From: Scolanthus callimorphus
Lineage: Eukaryota > Cnidaria > Anthozoa > Actiniaria > Edwardsiidae
Assembly (NCBI GenBank): GCA_033964015.1
Contig: CM066919.1
Span: 4,058,101 to 4,122,100, forward strand
Direction: 5' to 3'
DNA: 64,000 nucleotides
Shown: piece by piece, positions 1-11,155 of the stretch
How the letters are laid out: each line of letters begins with the position of its first letter
How positions within the stretch are numbered: position 1 is the first letter of the stretch
Position numbers and translations under genes: made by a program
Notes under the pieces: model-generated
Database searches by the model: none
Seen by the model: the letters and a program-made list of their open reading frames with translations, nothing else
Told to the model about the DNA's origin: nothing

Positions 1-58
1 ATCTCATCAACTCCTACCAGACAGTTCATCTGCTCTTAGCCAACTTTGGATCCTGAAC

Positions 59-449
59 ATGACTTTAGCAATGATAAAAGGAAATAGAGCATATGATGAG
101 TGCGGTGGAGGTGGTCAACTCTATGGAGCAAGAGAAGCCGCAGTCTACCTTAGGCAAGAGCTTGGTCCCATCTATATTGGTCCTGAACTTCCTGCAAGTC
201 TTGTACAGGAAAATGTACCTGAACGAGCAACACAAGTGTGGATCAGTATTTATAATCAATGGACAGTCAGTTGCTATTTTCCGGAAGGACAATAAAGTGT
301 TACTGATTGACAGCCACTATCATCAAGGAAAAGGGGCTTTCATAGCCATTTCTGACTTTAGACATGTTTGTGAGCTTCTTATGTGGTTTAAGATCTGCAA
401 AGGATTTCCACACCATCTTGGGTCTGTTACAAATATAATATATGTGTAG
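59..449 (+). pseudogene. Fragment of a C76-like cysteine peptidase-type protein
   Basis: Two overlapping plus-strand frames look like parts of one protein. The frame ending at 295 supplies an N-terminal stretch (MTLAMIKGNRAYDECGGG). The frame ending at 449 supplies the recognisable part: CGSVFIINGQSVAIF, then VLLIDSHYHQGKGAFIAI. A strand ending in IINGxSVAIF followed by a DSHxHxxGxGA motif resembles the papain-like domain (C76 type) seen in many uncharacterised cnidarian proteins; D and H of DSH would be catalytic. The expected catalytic Cys is not clearly placed, and the frame change at about 100-130 implies a decayed copy or an unseen splice. The gene would start left of the window. The family call is from memory of the motif; moderate to low confidence. 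Confidence 0.4.
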
Positions 450-1577
450 AGTTGAGAAGCAAGTTTATATACTGCAGTTTTTATAATATTGCAACTCTAC
501 CACCTAATTAAGTGTGTTTTTAACAAAGCATTCCCTGGATCAAACATGCAAGCAACCCAGAAGGTTTTGCAAAAACCTCGAGTGATGTTTCTGGTTGAGC
601 TAAGTGTCAGTTGCAACTCAAGGAAGCTGCTTATAAAACACATTGATAAAACACATTTCATTGTTGCTTCAGTCTTCAGAGTTTAGGAGAATTATGAAAA
701 CTAATGTAATACTAGATAATTTTTAATCTACTCCTGGAGTTCTTTTCAATCATCACAAATGTCTATACACTTTTCCAATACAAATTTAAAGTCAAGTAAC
801 GACAACAACATACTTATAAATACGGATAAATATATATTGGCACTAATAAACTCAGGAGTGTTACTGCTGTCCCAGTTTTCTCCTTTCCTTGTCCCCAAAT
901 ATGCAGGGCGAGGGAATGCGTACCCTGACTTTTATCCCAGAGGTTATTTCGGGTGATATTGTCCATGCAACCTATCAATGCTCCATGCAACCAACAAATA
1001 CACCATGTTGAGTTAATCCGGGACACAACCTCAGTGGCATTCTCGTGGTCACTACAAGGGGGGCACTATAACATCCGATTTCAGACGATGATGGCCCAGT
1101 GGCTATTGCAAAGGATGTGATGGGCAAACATAGGTCTTCCTGAAAAATGGAAAATTAAATTTCATCTTTAGTATAATCTCTAACATCCCCACAATAATCC
1201 CATGCATTTCCATTATACTGGCCTCCTGGGTTATAAAAGGGGACATTGTCAAAACTCTACCATTACGCCTGTGTGCTTTCCATGTGACATGGGGCTTTCA
1301 ATGAAAATTCCAGCTTAATTTCAGCACATAATATACGTAAGATTATACCTCGACACGGGTATACACATTAAGGCAACAAGGGCCTGTAATGTAATTCTTC
1401 AATAGTACACAATACTCCTGTTTAGTAAAATGTCAGCATAATCTCGACACAAAATTTCAGCACAACGTTTCAACACACATTTTCATTATATCTCTCCAAT
1501 AACAACATGATCTATTCCACATACGTACAAACAACAATAATGTTACAGACACCTTAGGACTATCCAGGTACGAAGGG
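450..1577. other. Intergenic, no gene seen
   Basis: AT-rich sequence with only short chance frames (for example 489-686 and 759-956) without family motifs or convincing splice sites. No tandem repeat or inverted repeat stands out by eye. Confidence 0.5.
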
Positions 1578-1600
1578 TACTTACTTACTTACTTTACTTA
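1578..1600 (-). repeat. LINE 3' tail, (GTAA)n
   Basis: On the minus strand the LINE reading frame ends with a TAA stop at 1600-1598 that runs straight into a TAAGTAAAGTAAGTAAGTAAG tail. A short microsatellite tail instead of poly(A), with almost no 3' UTR, is typical of RTE-like and related non-LTR retrotransposons. It fixes the 3' boundary of the LINE. Confidence 0.75.
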
Positions 1601-4593
1601 GGCCTCATCATCCCCGGTGGGACATAAGGCCAGTACAACTCGTCTCCACTCTTGACGGCTGTGGGCAAGATGTTGTGCCTGCCCCCAAGTGAGACCCAGA
1701 TCTTTCAATTCGTAGGCGATAGTTCTCCGCCAGGTGGTCTTGGACACCGTCCCGTCGGTGTCCATTGTAGGGCAATCTTTGGTACCCGCTGCTGGTCCAT
1801 GCGGAGGACATGCCCTAGCCATCTCATGCGCCGGTACCTGATTTCATCTACGACGCTGCTGCTAGTGGTCTTTTTGTACAGCTCCTTGTTTGAGATGGTG
1901 TTGGGCCAAAATATGCCACAGATCCTCCTCAGGCACCGATTGTGGAACACATTCAGCTTCTTCATGTCGCTCTCGATAACCCTCCAACACTCCGAGCCAT
2001 ATAGTAGGACCGACTTTACATTGCTGTTATAGATTCGTATCTTCGTTCGCAAGCTGTATTGCTTAGACTTCCAGATTGGGCGTAGTACAGCAAAAGCACC
2101 TTGTGCTTTTCCGAGACGCGCGGTGATGTCTTTTCCGGCTGCATTGTCTGAGCTCACAACACTTCCAAGATAGGTAAAGTCGTCTACTCTTTCAAGTGGG
2201 TTTGAGTCAACTGTGATTGGCGGCGCATTTGCTGTGCGGTTGACAAACATGGTCTTTGTCTTGGATTGACTGATGGTTAAACCGGTCTTCTTGGCAAAAC
2301 TGTTTAATCTCTCTGTCTTTTCCTGCAAATGTTTATGGCCAGAACAGCTAAATCGTCAGCAAAGTCTAGATCTTCTAACTGAGACAGTAAGGTCCACTGG
2401 ATTCCTCTTGGTTTATCTGCTGTTGTGTTGCGCATAATCCAGTCAATGGAGAGAAGGAAAAGCATGGGCGAGATAATACAACCCTGTCTCACACCAGACT
2501 TCACAGGGAACCACTCGGAAAGCTTACCATCGACTATGACATTGCATTCGAAGTGCTGGTAGAACAACTCTATCACGGTGACTAATTTAGGGGGTACCCC
2601 ATAGGACCTTACGATCTTCCATAGAGTGTCGCGGTGCAGACTGTCAAAGGCTTTCTTGAAGTCGATAAAATTGATGTAAAGTCGACAATTTCATTCTAAG
2701 CACTGTTCAATGATATTCCTCAGGGCAAAAATCTGATCTATACATCCTCTTCCCTTCCTGAAGCCAGCTTGTTCTTCTCTTAGCTTGGCATCGATAGCTG
2801 AGTCAATTCTCATCAGGAGGATTCGGCAGAACACTTTGGATGGCACGGATAGTAGTGTGATGCCTCGCCAGTTGTCACAAAAGTTAAGGTTTCCTTTCTT
2901 GGGGAGCTTTACAATGAGACCTCTAGTCCAGTCTTCAGGGATTGTTTCTGAGGTCCAGATAGTGAAGAAGAAGTCGGTAAGAACCTCAGCTAATGTCTCC
3001 ACGTCGGCCTTTAGCATTTCTGCATGGATGCTGTCAATTCCACTGGCCCATTCTTCAGGGCTTTAATAGCTGTCTTTACCTCTTCATTACTGGGTGGACT
3101 GGTGTCAATGTCAAGGAAGGCTCCAGTTGTTTCAATTTCTGCAGGTTCGTCTGGTTCTGGTCTGTTAAGAACTTCACGGAAGTGTTCTACCCAACGCGCT
3201 GCTTGTTCTCGTTCAGTCGCAATGCTGTTACCATTCTTATCCTTCACATGGAGGTTTGGGCTGCTACTCTTACCACAGAGCTTCTTTGTGATTTTATACA
3301 CAGTGCTCAGTTCCCCTCTTACGGCTGCTAGTTCAGCCTCATTTGCGAGCTCTTCCACAAATGTCCTCTTGTCACTCCTTGCACTCTTCTGGACTTCACG
3401 TTCTTTGTTCTTGTAGGCAAGCCGTGCCTGCTCCTGGAGTCTAGGTGATTTGGTGCTCAAAATTCTGGTCTTCAGGTCCTTTCTCTCTCCGATCTTCTGC
3501 CATGTGCCTGGTGTTAGCCATTCTTTATTCCGTTTCTTCCTGTAGCCTAAAGTCTTAGTGGCTGTTTCTACGTATGTTTCCTTGATGGTCTTCCACTTGG
3601 TGTCCACGTCGGATTCCTGATATGTGCCGGCAGGGCAGAGAAGCGGTTCCTTAGATCTAATACGAATTCTCGGTTGGTCTTTTGGCACTTGAGTTTGGTC
3701 ATGTCTAGGTGTTTCCTTGATGGTCCTTCTGTCCTTGTTTTGCGTAGTTTCAGCTTGATGGTCGCAACAAGAAGATGGTTGTCGCTGTAGACGTCTGCTC
3801 TGCGGTATACTCTGGTATCTTGAAGGGTTCGCCGCCACTTGCCATTTATCACGATGTGGTCAATTTGGTTTGACGTTTTTCCGTCGGGCGATTTCCATGT
3901 TAATTTATGTATATTTTGTGTGGGAACATGGTTCCTCCAATGGCGCAGTAGTTTTCTAAGCAAAACTCAACAAGACGTTTCCCATTTCCGTTCATCACTC
4001 CGCAGCCATGTTGCCCCATTGCCCTTTCAAAGCTGGTGTTGTCCGAGCCGACTTTAGCGTTCATATCTCCAATGATCAAAAGGACGTCGTGTGGTGGGAC
4101 TTTGGAAACTGCAGCTTCTAGTCCTTCATACCAGCTGTCTTTGTCCTCATCTTCCGCTTCATTGGTTGGTGCGTAGCATTGTAGGATGGTAAGTTTAGCA
4201 TGCTTGGAATTGAAGCGGGCTCTGATCAGTCTTTCGCTATTGGGGTTCCCATTCAAGCAGGGTGTTGGCTCTTGCTTTAGAGACTATGATGGCAACACCG
4301 CGTTCGTGGCGTTCTGTATGCCCTAAGTATAAAATAACCGCACCACCGCTGGTGATCTGTTTGCCAGCTCCTGTCCAACGACATTCACCGATCCTGAGGA
4401 TATCTAGTCGGTACTTCTCCATCTCCTTAAGTACTTGAGCGGTCTTAGATGTTTGGTACATGGTACGAACGTTCCGTGTTCCTAGGCGGATCTTCATCTT
4501 GGGCCCGAGTAGATTGTCTATCGCACTCCTGACTTCCGTGTTAGGGCTTTCATCAGAAGTGGTCATACTGCCATGTAGTTGGCTCGAATCCAC
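1598..4593 (-). pseudogene. Non-LTR retrotransposon (LINE) endonuclease-reverse transcriptase, broken
   Basis: A single long ORF2-like protein on the minus strand, now split by at least six frame changes (near 4250, 3930, 3800, 3015, 2320 and 1750) and with a gap around 2580-2690. In order: an apurinic-type endonuclease (GTRNVRTMYQTSKTA near 4500; GDMNAKVG near 4060; IDHIVINGKWRR near 3850; SDNHLLVATIKLKL near 3780); a linker; reverse transcriptase (NWRGITLLSVPSKVFCRILL near 2880; EEQAGFRKGRG near 2770; GVRQGCIISPMLF near 2480; active site DFADDLAVL near 2360); and a C-terminal domain (RRMRWLGHVLRMD near 1780) ending GDDEA-stop at 1598. The C-terminus and tetranucleotide tail suggest an RTE/CR1-type clade; the exact clade needs a tree. 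It is near full length, so this is an old, complete insertion disabled by point changes. Confidence 0.88.
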
Positions 4594-4850
4594 AACAGGG
4601 CCAATAATATTAACGATTATACTGGTTTCCGTAACTGAATTGTTTTTCTAGGATGGGGTTGTTGACCCCACGCCCAACCCCCAACCCCCAACCTGGAGGA
4701 CCAGGGGATCACTCTTCGGAGTCCAGGACTCCCGCCGACATAGCTCTAGAGGTCACTGGAACACACAAACCACTCCACCACAATAAGGTGGTGATCCCAA
4801 GCGGAATGGGTACACAAAAACTAATTCATCACCTTATTTAACTCTACAAG
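4594..4850 (-). other. Probable LINE 5' UTR
   Basis: Upstream of the endonuclease start, the minus strand continues with a GC-rich stretch (GGTTGGGGGTTGGGCGTGGG near 4690-4671) and the block around 4700-4800. I recognise this arrangement from 5' leaders of this LINE type. The 5' boundary is uncertain; no target duplication was identified. Confidence 0.45.
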
Positions 4851-5040
4851 TCCAGTTTGGAAGAAATAGGTCACAGTCACTCCCCAGCTATCCATATCTG
4901 TTTAGTTCGGATGAGAAGTTAAAATGTTTCCCCGATCCTGAGTTGGTTAGAGCGGCGCAGTTGCTAATCCTATACTTAAATCGTAACGAAAAGGCTGTAG
5001 ACGTCCTCTGGCTTATCCGACAATACGAAGCAATTTATTA
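4806..5040 (+). other. Possible terminal exon of an unknown protein
   Basis: One plus-strand frame stays open for about 78 codons and ends in a TAG at 5038-5040. The composition looks coding: CFPDPELVRAAQLLILYLNR, then VDVLWLIRQYEAIY. There is no start codon and no clear acceptor. It abuts the LINE 5' end, so it may be the remains of a gene hit by the LINE. The product is not recognised. Confidence 0.25.
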
Positions 5041-5212
5041 GGATCCTCCTCTGGTTAAGGATCAACGAGACGCAATCAATTAAACGAACCGCAAATGGTA
5101 AGCAGGCATGTACTTTACTAAACCAACGTTAGAAGTTGAAAAGAAGAAAACTCCCCTATTTCTCAATGGAAACACCAAAACACTCGGTTTCTAGACGCAT
5201 GAAATCTTCCTT

Positions 5213-5400
5213 TCATTATTGGAAAATTCGACATTGTCTAATAATAATAATAATAAAGATCTTTATTAAGTATATACATTCAAAGGGAACATACCCGCAG
5301 GCATACGTGTGGGCTTACAATTCCATAAATATTAATTGGAAAAAAAAAAAAAAAAAAACTACATCTAAATTTATACAATATGTACATAATGTTATATAAA
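5213..5400 (-). repeat. Retroelement 3' end with (TTA)n tail
   Basis: Read on the minus strand, this AT-rich block ends in AATAAAGATCTTTATTATT followed by a (TTA)n run (5240-5256). That is the usual end of LINE or SINE copies in cnidarians. An A19-type homopolymer sits at 5340-5358. Only the tail is recognisable. Confidence 0.4.
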
Positions 5401-5573
5401 AATATGTCTACATATGTCTTTAGAGCTAGAAAGTTTTAATTAGTACTCTGGATTCGGGCAAAGAACTTGCTTCTCTCGCCGCCATCTTTGAAATGTGTGT
5501 GGGACGTTTCGATTTGCGACACAAATCGCTCTGATTGGTCAATTCGAACCGGAAGTGATTTGCGAGATCAGCT

Positions 5574-7245
5574 GGTTCCCATACGATAGGGTAGAGTTGG
5601 GCACTTGTAAACCCTACCGAACTATAGTGCGCAAAAGGAAACTTCAGGTTTAAAAACAGCCCTCTCACCATCAGCACTAGCACATGGGTAGCTAGCTGGG
5701 GCTCATGTGAACTGTCATCTTTGCACTGTCTCTCAAACTTTTCCATCGAGTTGTTAAGTGCTCCCATGTTGGCAAACCCAACAATCTGACCAGTGGACTT
5801 AGAGTACACAAGATCACTCTTTATTTTCATTTCATCGATTATGATGCCAACATTTGCTTTCCAGTCCTTTAACTCCCCCAACTCATCAAGTAGCTTTTCC
5901 AATATACTGCAACTAATTCCGGTCTCTGCATAAGTCCAACGGCTAAAGTCATACAATGTTCGTTTACTCGGAAGCTCTACCATCCACTAGTTCGTAAAAA
6001 TGAGTAAGCAGAAGGTGAAGTCTGGCGCAGGGAATGGCACCACTTGATCATCAGTGGGTGCCATCGCATTCCTTTGGCATTATTCATGGAGGCCATTTTC
6101 CTTTGTTGTTCCCAGAAAAGGGATTTAAAAGTTCCTGCTTCAAATTGAGGTAGCCTTGTCTTTGTTATAGTTTTTTTTTCAGGTCAACATGAAGTTTTTC
6201 GTCAACTGCTATACCATCTCTTTCAATAAATTCTTTCATATTTTTCTCCATTCTCGCTAGCTTTGCCATTGCTTTTCTCTTTTCTGCCAGAGCATTCCTT
6301 AATCGCTCAATTAGTTCATCTGGGCTTAAGTGTTTCTACTGTGTCCGTGAATCATGGCCCACTCTCGCCAATTTCTGCCCCTGTCCTGTCCTTTTTTCTC
6401 TTGACTTTGTAGCCCGCAAAATGTTTCTTGCCCTTTTGCATGTGTCACATTTTGAGCAATCTGGAGGAACTAAAAAAGAACATTAGCCTTGCTCTTCGAA
6501 ATAAGATGTTCCCTCAGAAACAAAGTGTGGGCCACCGCGTTTTGAAAGACTTTCAAATCTGTGTGGGTTGCCAATACAGACATTTGAACCAGCAACCATT
6601 ACAAGGACGACGGGACCAGTTTATCAGGAATAGAATTCAGAACACCATTGGTTTTGTTGACATGATTTCCGTGCACAGAAATTGTCCATGTAAGATCACT
6701 TGCTATTACCACTGACCGCGACAGTATAGCAACCCCACTAGGACTCTCGATTTTGGAAAATATCAGTAAGCTCATGTCTGGTTTAAAAGTGGATGCCCAA
6801 CCATACATATGGGCATACTGGCTGGAATCTTGCTTGAGTGAAACCAGATCACAGGAAAGGTGGTGTCTTGAGTCTTGTCCAGTGGTAGTACTGGAGGCAG
6901 CTGAGTTAGATGAAAATGCTTGTGTTTGTAGAGGTACTCTTGGAGGAGAGCAAGTGGCTGCAGTGCAGTTCTGGAGATCTTCTGCAGCCGCAGCCAGTAA
7001 GAGATCTATTTTGTTCCTTGGTGTGGACGTTATGGTCTCCGCTTAATCCTCTACTGAAGTGGCTATATTCTCATCTCCTTGTACCTTTGTTGCTTGTGTA
7101 TCATAAAATACAATACAATTTAGGATCAAGGATTCACTGATAAATCCTACTATTTTAAAGATTTTATAACTAACCTTTGAAAGATTTCCCGCTGCAACTT
7201 TCTTCCTTGATCGCTGATAGTGGCAATATCTTTTTCTGCCCCCAT
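5574..7245 (-). pseudogene. P-element-like (THAP9-type) transposase gene, decayed
   Basis: Minus strand. A first exon starts at ATG 7245 (MGAEKDIATISDQGRK) and ends at a GTTAGT donor after 7174. The next reading stretch (about 7080-6599) has an in-frame TAA at about 7045, then SDLTWTISVHGN. A Cys-pair segment (CSKCDTCKRARN) lies near 6450 and a coiled coil (LIERLRNALAEKRKAMAKLA) near 6300-6180. FWEQQRKMAS near 6080 and LPSKRTLYDFSRWT near 5960 follow, then GIIIDEMKIKSDLVYS near 5830 (first acidic residue of the RNase H-like fold) and LATHVLVLMVRGLF near 5670. Homology stops at YPIVWE near 5580. The order coil, FWEQQ, LPSxRTL, DEMxIK, LVYS is that of THAP9/P-element transposases. Several stops and frame changes and the missing C-terminal half make it dead. 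No THAP zinc finger was found. Its upstream flank was split by the Harbinger insertion at 7415. Confidence 0.65.
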
Positions 7246-7411
7246 GTTCAAACCCAAGAAGAAGATAAAATATCGAAATTGTGAGAAAATAATAATATTT
7301 TAGCAATCTAGCTGCAAGCCCAAACACAATTTACTGGAAAAATTCCAAAAAACACTAAAAATCGGCTCCCGTCAGTATTTTCTCTGTGTGTTAACTTTTG
7401 ATTTTTGGTAT
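7246..7411 (-). repeat. Stub of the 213-bp repeat, 5' flank of the P-like gene
   Basis: About 75 bp (7335-7411) align with the end of the 213-bp tandem unit found at 15877-16680. Shared words include ATCGGCTCCC, CAGTA and TTTTTGGTATTTA. In minus orientation the block lies directly upstream of the P-like start codon, so the array probably was its 5' region before the Harbinger element landed in it. Confidence 0.6.
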
Positions 7412-7414
7412 TTA
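7412..7414. other. Target-site duplication TTA, left
   Basis: TTA immediately precedes the left terminal inverted repeat and recurs at 15874-15876 after the right one. Three-base TTA/TAA duplications are the hallmark of PIF/Harbinger insertion. Confidence 0.8.
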
Positions 7415-7643
7415 TGTTGTGTTTACACTGAACTTTTCAACCTAGGTTGACAACTGACACGTATAAACACCTTTGTGAAACATCGGAAATGCCGCTAATC
7501 ACAAAGGAAATTTAACCTAGGTTGAGTTGATCTGGACAGCCCCAAATGGCTGGGTTGAGAGCACCCAACCAAGGTAAAATGGATATCCGATGACAGTTAC
7601 GTGTCAGCACAGCGCAGCGGGCATCACAGCCACGATACACATA

Positions 7644-9555
7644 ATATATAGATTTAGCCACTGGCTAAAAGCGGAGCTCCCGGTAACATATACGAGACAA
7701 AAAGGTTGCCATTGTACATGAATAGATAGCCTTGCACCGTTATACCACGTGACTAAGCACTTGTTCACCCAAGTGTGGTTGTCTAAGGTTCATCCCTTCA
7801 ACGATGTAAACCTTTTCACGTTTGATGACGTCATCAATAACGTCATACCACGTGACTATGCAGCTGTACCCCCCTTGCTACTTAGACAACTTCACCCAAG
7901 TTCGGATGTCTGAGATGCATCCCTTCTTGAGATATATCATTTTTCTCCTATGATCACGTCATCGATGACGTCACACCACGTGACCATGCAGTTGCACCCC
8001 CTTGCCACTTAGACAACTTCACCCAAGTTTGGATGTCTGAGATGCATCCCTTCTTGAGATATATCATTTTTCTCCTATGATGACGTCATCGATGACGTCA
8101 TACCAGTCATACCACGTGACCATGCAGTTGCACCTCCCTTGCCACTTAGATAATTTCACCAAAGTTTGGTTGTCTGAGGTTTATCCCTTCTTGAGATATA
8201 TCACTTTACTCCTATGATGACGTCATCCATGACGTCATACCACGTGACCATGCAGTTGCGCCCTTCTTGCCACTTAGATAACTTCACCCAAGTTTGGTTG
8301 TCTGAGGTTTATCCCTTCTTGAGATATATCACTTTACTCCTTTGATGACGTCATCGATGACGTCATCCCACGTGACCATGTAGTTACACCCCTCTTGCCA
8401 CTTAGACAACTTCACCCAAGTTTGGTTGTCTGAGGTTCATCCCTTCTTGAGATATATCATTTTTTGTCCTATGATCACGTCATCGATGACGTAATACCAC
8501 GTGACCATGCAGTTACGCCCCCTTGCCACTTAGATAACTTCGCCCAAGTTTGGTTGTCTGAGGTTCATCCCTTCTTGAGATATATCATTTTTCTCCTATG
8601 ATGACGTCATCGATGACGTCATACCACGTGACCATGTAGTTACACCCCTCTTGCCACTTAGACAACTTCACCCAAGTTTGGTTGTCTGAGGTTCATCCTT
8701 TCTTGAGATATATCATTTTTCTCCTATGATGACGTCATCGATGACGTAATACCACGTGACCATGCAGTTACGCCCCCCTTGCCACTTAGATAACTTCACC
8801 CAAGTTTGGTTGTCTGAGGTTCATCCCTTCTTGAGATATATCATTTTTCTCCTATGATGACGTCATCGATGACGTCATACCACGTGACCATGTAGTTACA
8901 CCCCTCTTGCCACTTAGACAACTTCACCCAAGTTTCGTTGTCTGAGGTTCATCCTTTCTTGAGATATATCATTTTTCTCCTATGATGACGTCATCGATGA
9001 CGTCATACCACGTGACCATGCAGTTGCGCCCTCCTTGCCACTTAGATAACTTCACCCAAGTCTGGTTGTCTGAGGTTCATCCCTTCTTGAGATATATCAC
9101 TTTACTCCTATTATGACGTCATCGATGACGTCATACCACGTGACCATGCAATTACGCCACCCTTGCCACTTAGATAACTTCACCCAAGTTTGGTTGTCTG
9201 AGGTCCATCCCTTCCCGAGATTTGTTAATTTTCTTAGTATACCACAGGGTTCCCATGAGTTTCCGCGTACGGCGGACGGACGGACGGACGTACGCTATAC
9301 CTTTTATTCAGGAAGAAACAAAAATATTCATATCTCAAGAAGAGAACCACCTATGGCAACCAAACTTGGACACATTCATCTTTTTGGCGATACCTTTCTA
9401 ACGCCCTAGTCATTTGACTTGGCGCCGTCAATAACGTGAGCAGAATGAGCGAGAAAGCCCGTGACGTTTGAAAATCAACTCCATACCTGGACGTTATTCC
9501 CTTAGGTATGGTGCTCCGCTTGCGCGGGCCTTCGGCCCGCGCAGGGGCTCCGCTA
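7644..9555 (+). mobile_element. Hairpin-ended 1.9-kb element, copy 1 (left Harbinger arm)
   Basis: The left end is ATATATAGATTTAG continuing into a perfect hairpin, stem TTTAGCC/GGCTAAA with loop ACT (7653-7669), then AGCGGAGCTCC. The right end has CTTAGGTATGGTGCTCCGCT, a 9-bp-stem hairpin GCGCGGGCC-TTC-GGCCCGCGC (9522-9542), then GGGGCTCCGCTA. AGCGGAGCTCC and GGAGCTCCGCT form a short terminal inverted repeat. There is no ORF. The interior is an 11-unit array followed by about 300 bp shared with the other copies, including a CGGA-rich microsatellite (9271-9292). The structure recalls non-autonomous Helentron/HINE elements (hairpins plus central tandem repeats), but no TC start is visible; the class is open. 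Confidence 0.75.
7824..9239 (+). repeat. 128-bp tandem array, eleven units, CRE palindrome + E-box
   Basis: Core words start at 7824, 7952, 8079, 8216, 8344, 8473, 8600, 8728, 8856, 8984 and 9112. Spacings are 128 with small slips, plus one 10-bp insertion at 8099-8109. The consensus core TGACGTCATCGATGACGTCA is a perfect 20-bp palindrome made of two CRE octamers. Seven to nine bases further lies CACGTG inside ACCACGTGACC. The rest of the unit includes CACCCAAGTTTGGTTGTCTG and TTGAGATATATCA. CRE (bZIP) and CACGTG (bHLH) readings are established motif knowledge; function here is inference. Confidence 0.9.
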
Positions 9556-9801
9556 TGAATATTTACCTACAGTACTCTCTTTGAACGGCCTCTAAACTTC
9601 GAGCTAAAAACTCGCACAACACTTCGAACGATCTTTTTACTCTCTGCAATAAGTAACCAAAGACCAAATGGTGCTGATGAATCGAGAAGGTAAGGATCAT
9701 TTATCAATATTGAGTTTAAAAGCAGTGAAATCTCATGAGCTAAAAATCCCAGCGTGGTTATAACCCGCATTAATGCTTCTTCGCTTTGTTTCACAAACAG
9801 A

Positions 9802-11155
9802 GACTTCAACCCCCAAACGACTCCGTTCTATGGCGGCCAACAGCATTCATATTATGGATATGGGTATGGGTATGCGCCACAAGAGTTTGGATACTTTACT
9901 GGAGGATTTTCACAACCACACGGTGCTTCAGCTGGGCTTCACGCATCAGCAGCGGGGCCTGCTTTGCAACCGCGTGGCACACAACAATCTAGACCATCCA
10001 ACTCGGCGCCCAAGGAAAAGGCACAACCTATAAAATGGACGGAGACAGAAGAAGCTTTGCCAATTGAATCGTATGGCGAGAATGAGGACAGGCTGCGATA
10101 CAAGGCTTATTCCTCTAAAGAGTGGAAGGATGTTGCAGTGGAACTATCAAAACGCTGCTCAAGGCAGAATGTGATCTGCAACAAAACACCAAAGCAATGT
10201 AAAGACAAGCTTTCAAACCTGACTAAAGGATACCAAAAGGCTAAGGACAAGCTGCGGTCGACCGGGTATGGGAAAGGGGGGAGTGGAGAAGGTGACGAAG
10301 AAAGCGACAATATGCTACCAAAGCACTACGACGAGATGGACGAGATATTTGGCAAGCGGGACTCGATCAACCCGCGCCATATTCTCGAGAGCTCTGCCAA
10401 AGACAACCCCCGGGACAACCCTTCCGACGAAACAAACAAAACAGAGGACTCTGCTACGAGAGAATGACGAGCTGGCAGCTACTCTCTTTCCGCGCAACAA
10501 AGGCAAAGCACAATAACCGGGGCGTGCGAATTTATTTTTTACGCCCACTTCAAGATGGCGGCTAGCTAGTATAAATATTCATTATGATTCACATATTCTC
10601 GTTCTATGAGTGAATGAAAAGGAGGATGTTGACCTGCGGACTCTCTCGTAGCTCATGTGTAAGATGTTGGGTTATGAATAGGTAATTTACACAGGGTTGA
10701 GGGTTCGCACCACCATATGAATACTTTTTCCTTTTTTCTCAATAACTTGCCTGAAAAATTTCTAAGTGCCACAAAGTGGGCGTAAATAAAAAAATCGCCC
10801 GGGGCGTAGCACAGCAAATGCGGGACCCAGCACAGCAATTGATGCCGGAGTCGACGACGAGGATTTATCGAAGGAGAGAATAGCACAGCTGGAAAAAGAG
10901 ATGGGTATCAAACGGTCGAAAAAGAAAGGGAAAGGCCCAGCAAAGAAGAGGGTCCGGAGGGGAGCCGCCGGTGCAGAGGCAGAAGAAGAACATTCACAGA
11001 TAATTACTTTCCTGGAGAAATCCCAAGAGCGAGACCAGCAGTTCTTGGAAAGAATGGCCGAGGCCGACAGGGCTGCCCAGAGAGAGCAGCAGAACTTTTC
11101 CAAAGATGCCCTTGCAATGCTGGGCAACATTTTAAAGGATATCTCTAAACAGTAG
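9802..11155 (+). pseudogene. Harbinger Myb/SANT-like DNA-binding protein, interrupted
   Basis: The main exon appears to begin at 9802 after an acceptor ending CACAAACAG. It encodes a G/Y-rich region (YYGYGYGYAPQ), then a Myb/SANT-like domain (IKWTETEEALPIE near 10033; EWKDVAVELSKRCS near 10123; TPKQCKDKLSNLTKGYQKAK near 10187), then an acidic tail. This frame stops at 10465-10467. The C-terminal part resumes in another frame after a MITE at 10526-10798: DDEDLSKERIAQLEKEMGIK (10849-10908), a K/R-rich stretch (KRSKKKGKGPAKKRVRRG), and a coiled coil to the stop at 11155. In this superfamily the Myb-like partner binds the subterminal DNA and brings the transposase to it. The frame offset plus a TAA just before the MITE suggest loss of function. 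No 5' exon was identified; 9754 is a weaker alternative start. Confidence 0.75.
10526..10798. mobile_element. 273-bp MITE inserted in the Myb-like gene
   Basis: The terminal inverted repeats are about 25 bp: left 10526-10550 starts GCGAATTTATTTTTTACGCC, right 10774-10798 is its imperfect complement (TAAATAAAAAAATCGC end). It is flanked by a perfect 9-bp direct repeat CCGGGGCGT (10517-10525 and 10799-10807). Nine-base duplications point to a Mutator-like source, though hAT-like cannot be excluded. It contains AAGATGGCGGC at 10552-10562. Confidence 0.85.

Noticed and set aside
7824..9239. CRISPR-like array
   Set aside because: The unit is repeated throughout its 128 bp; there are no unique spacers, and the genome is eukaryotic.
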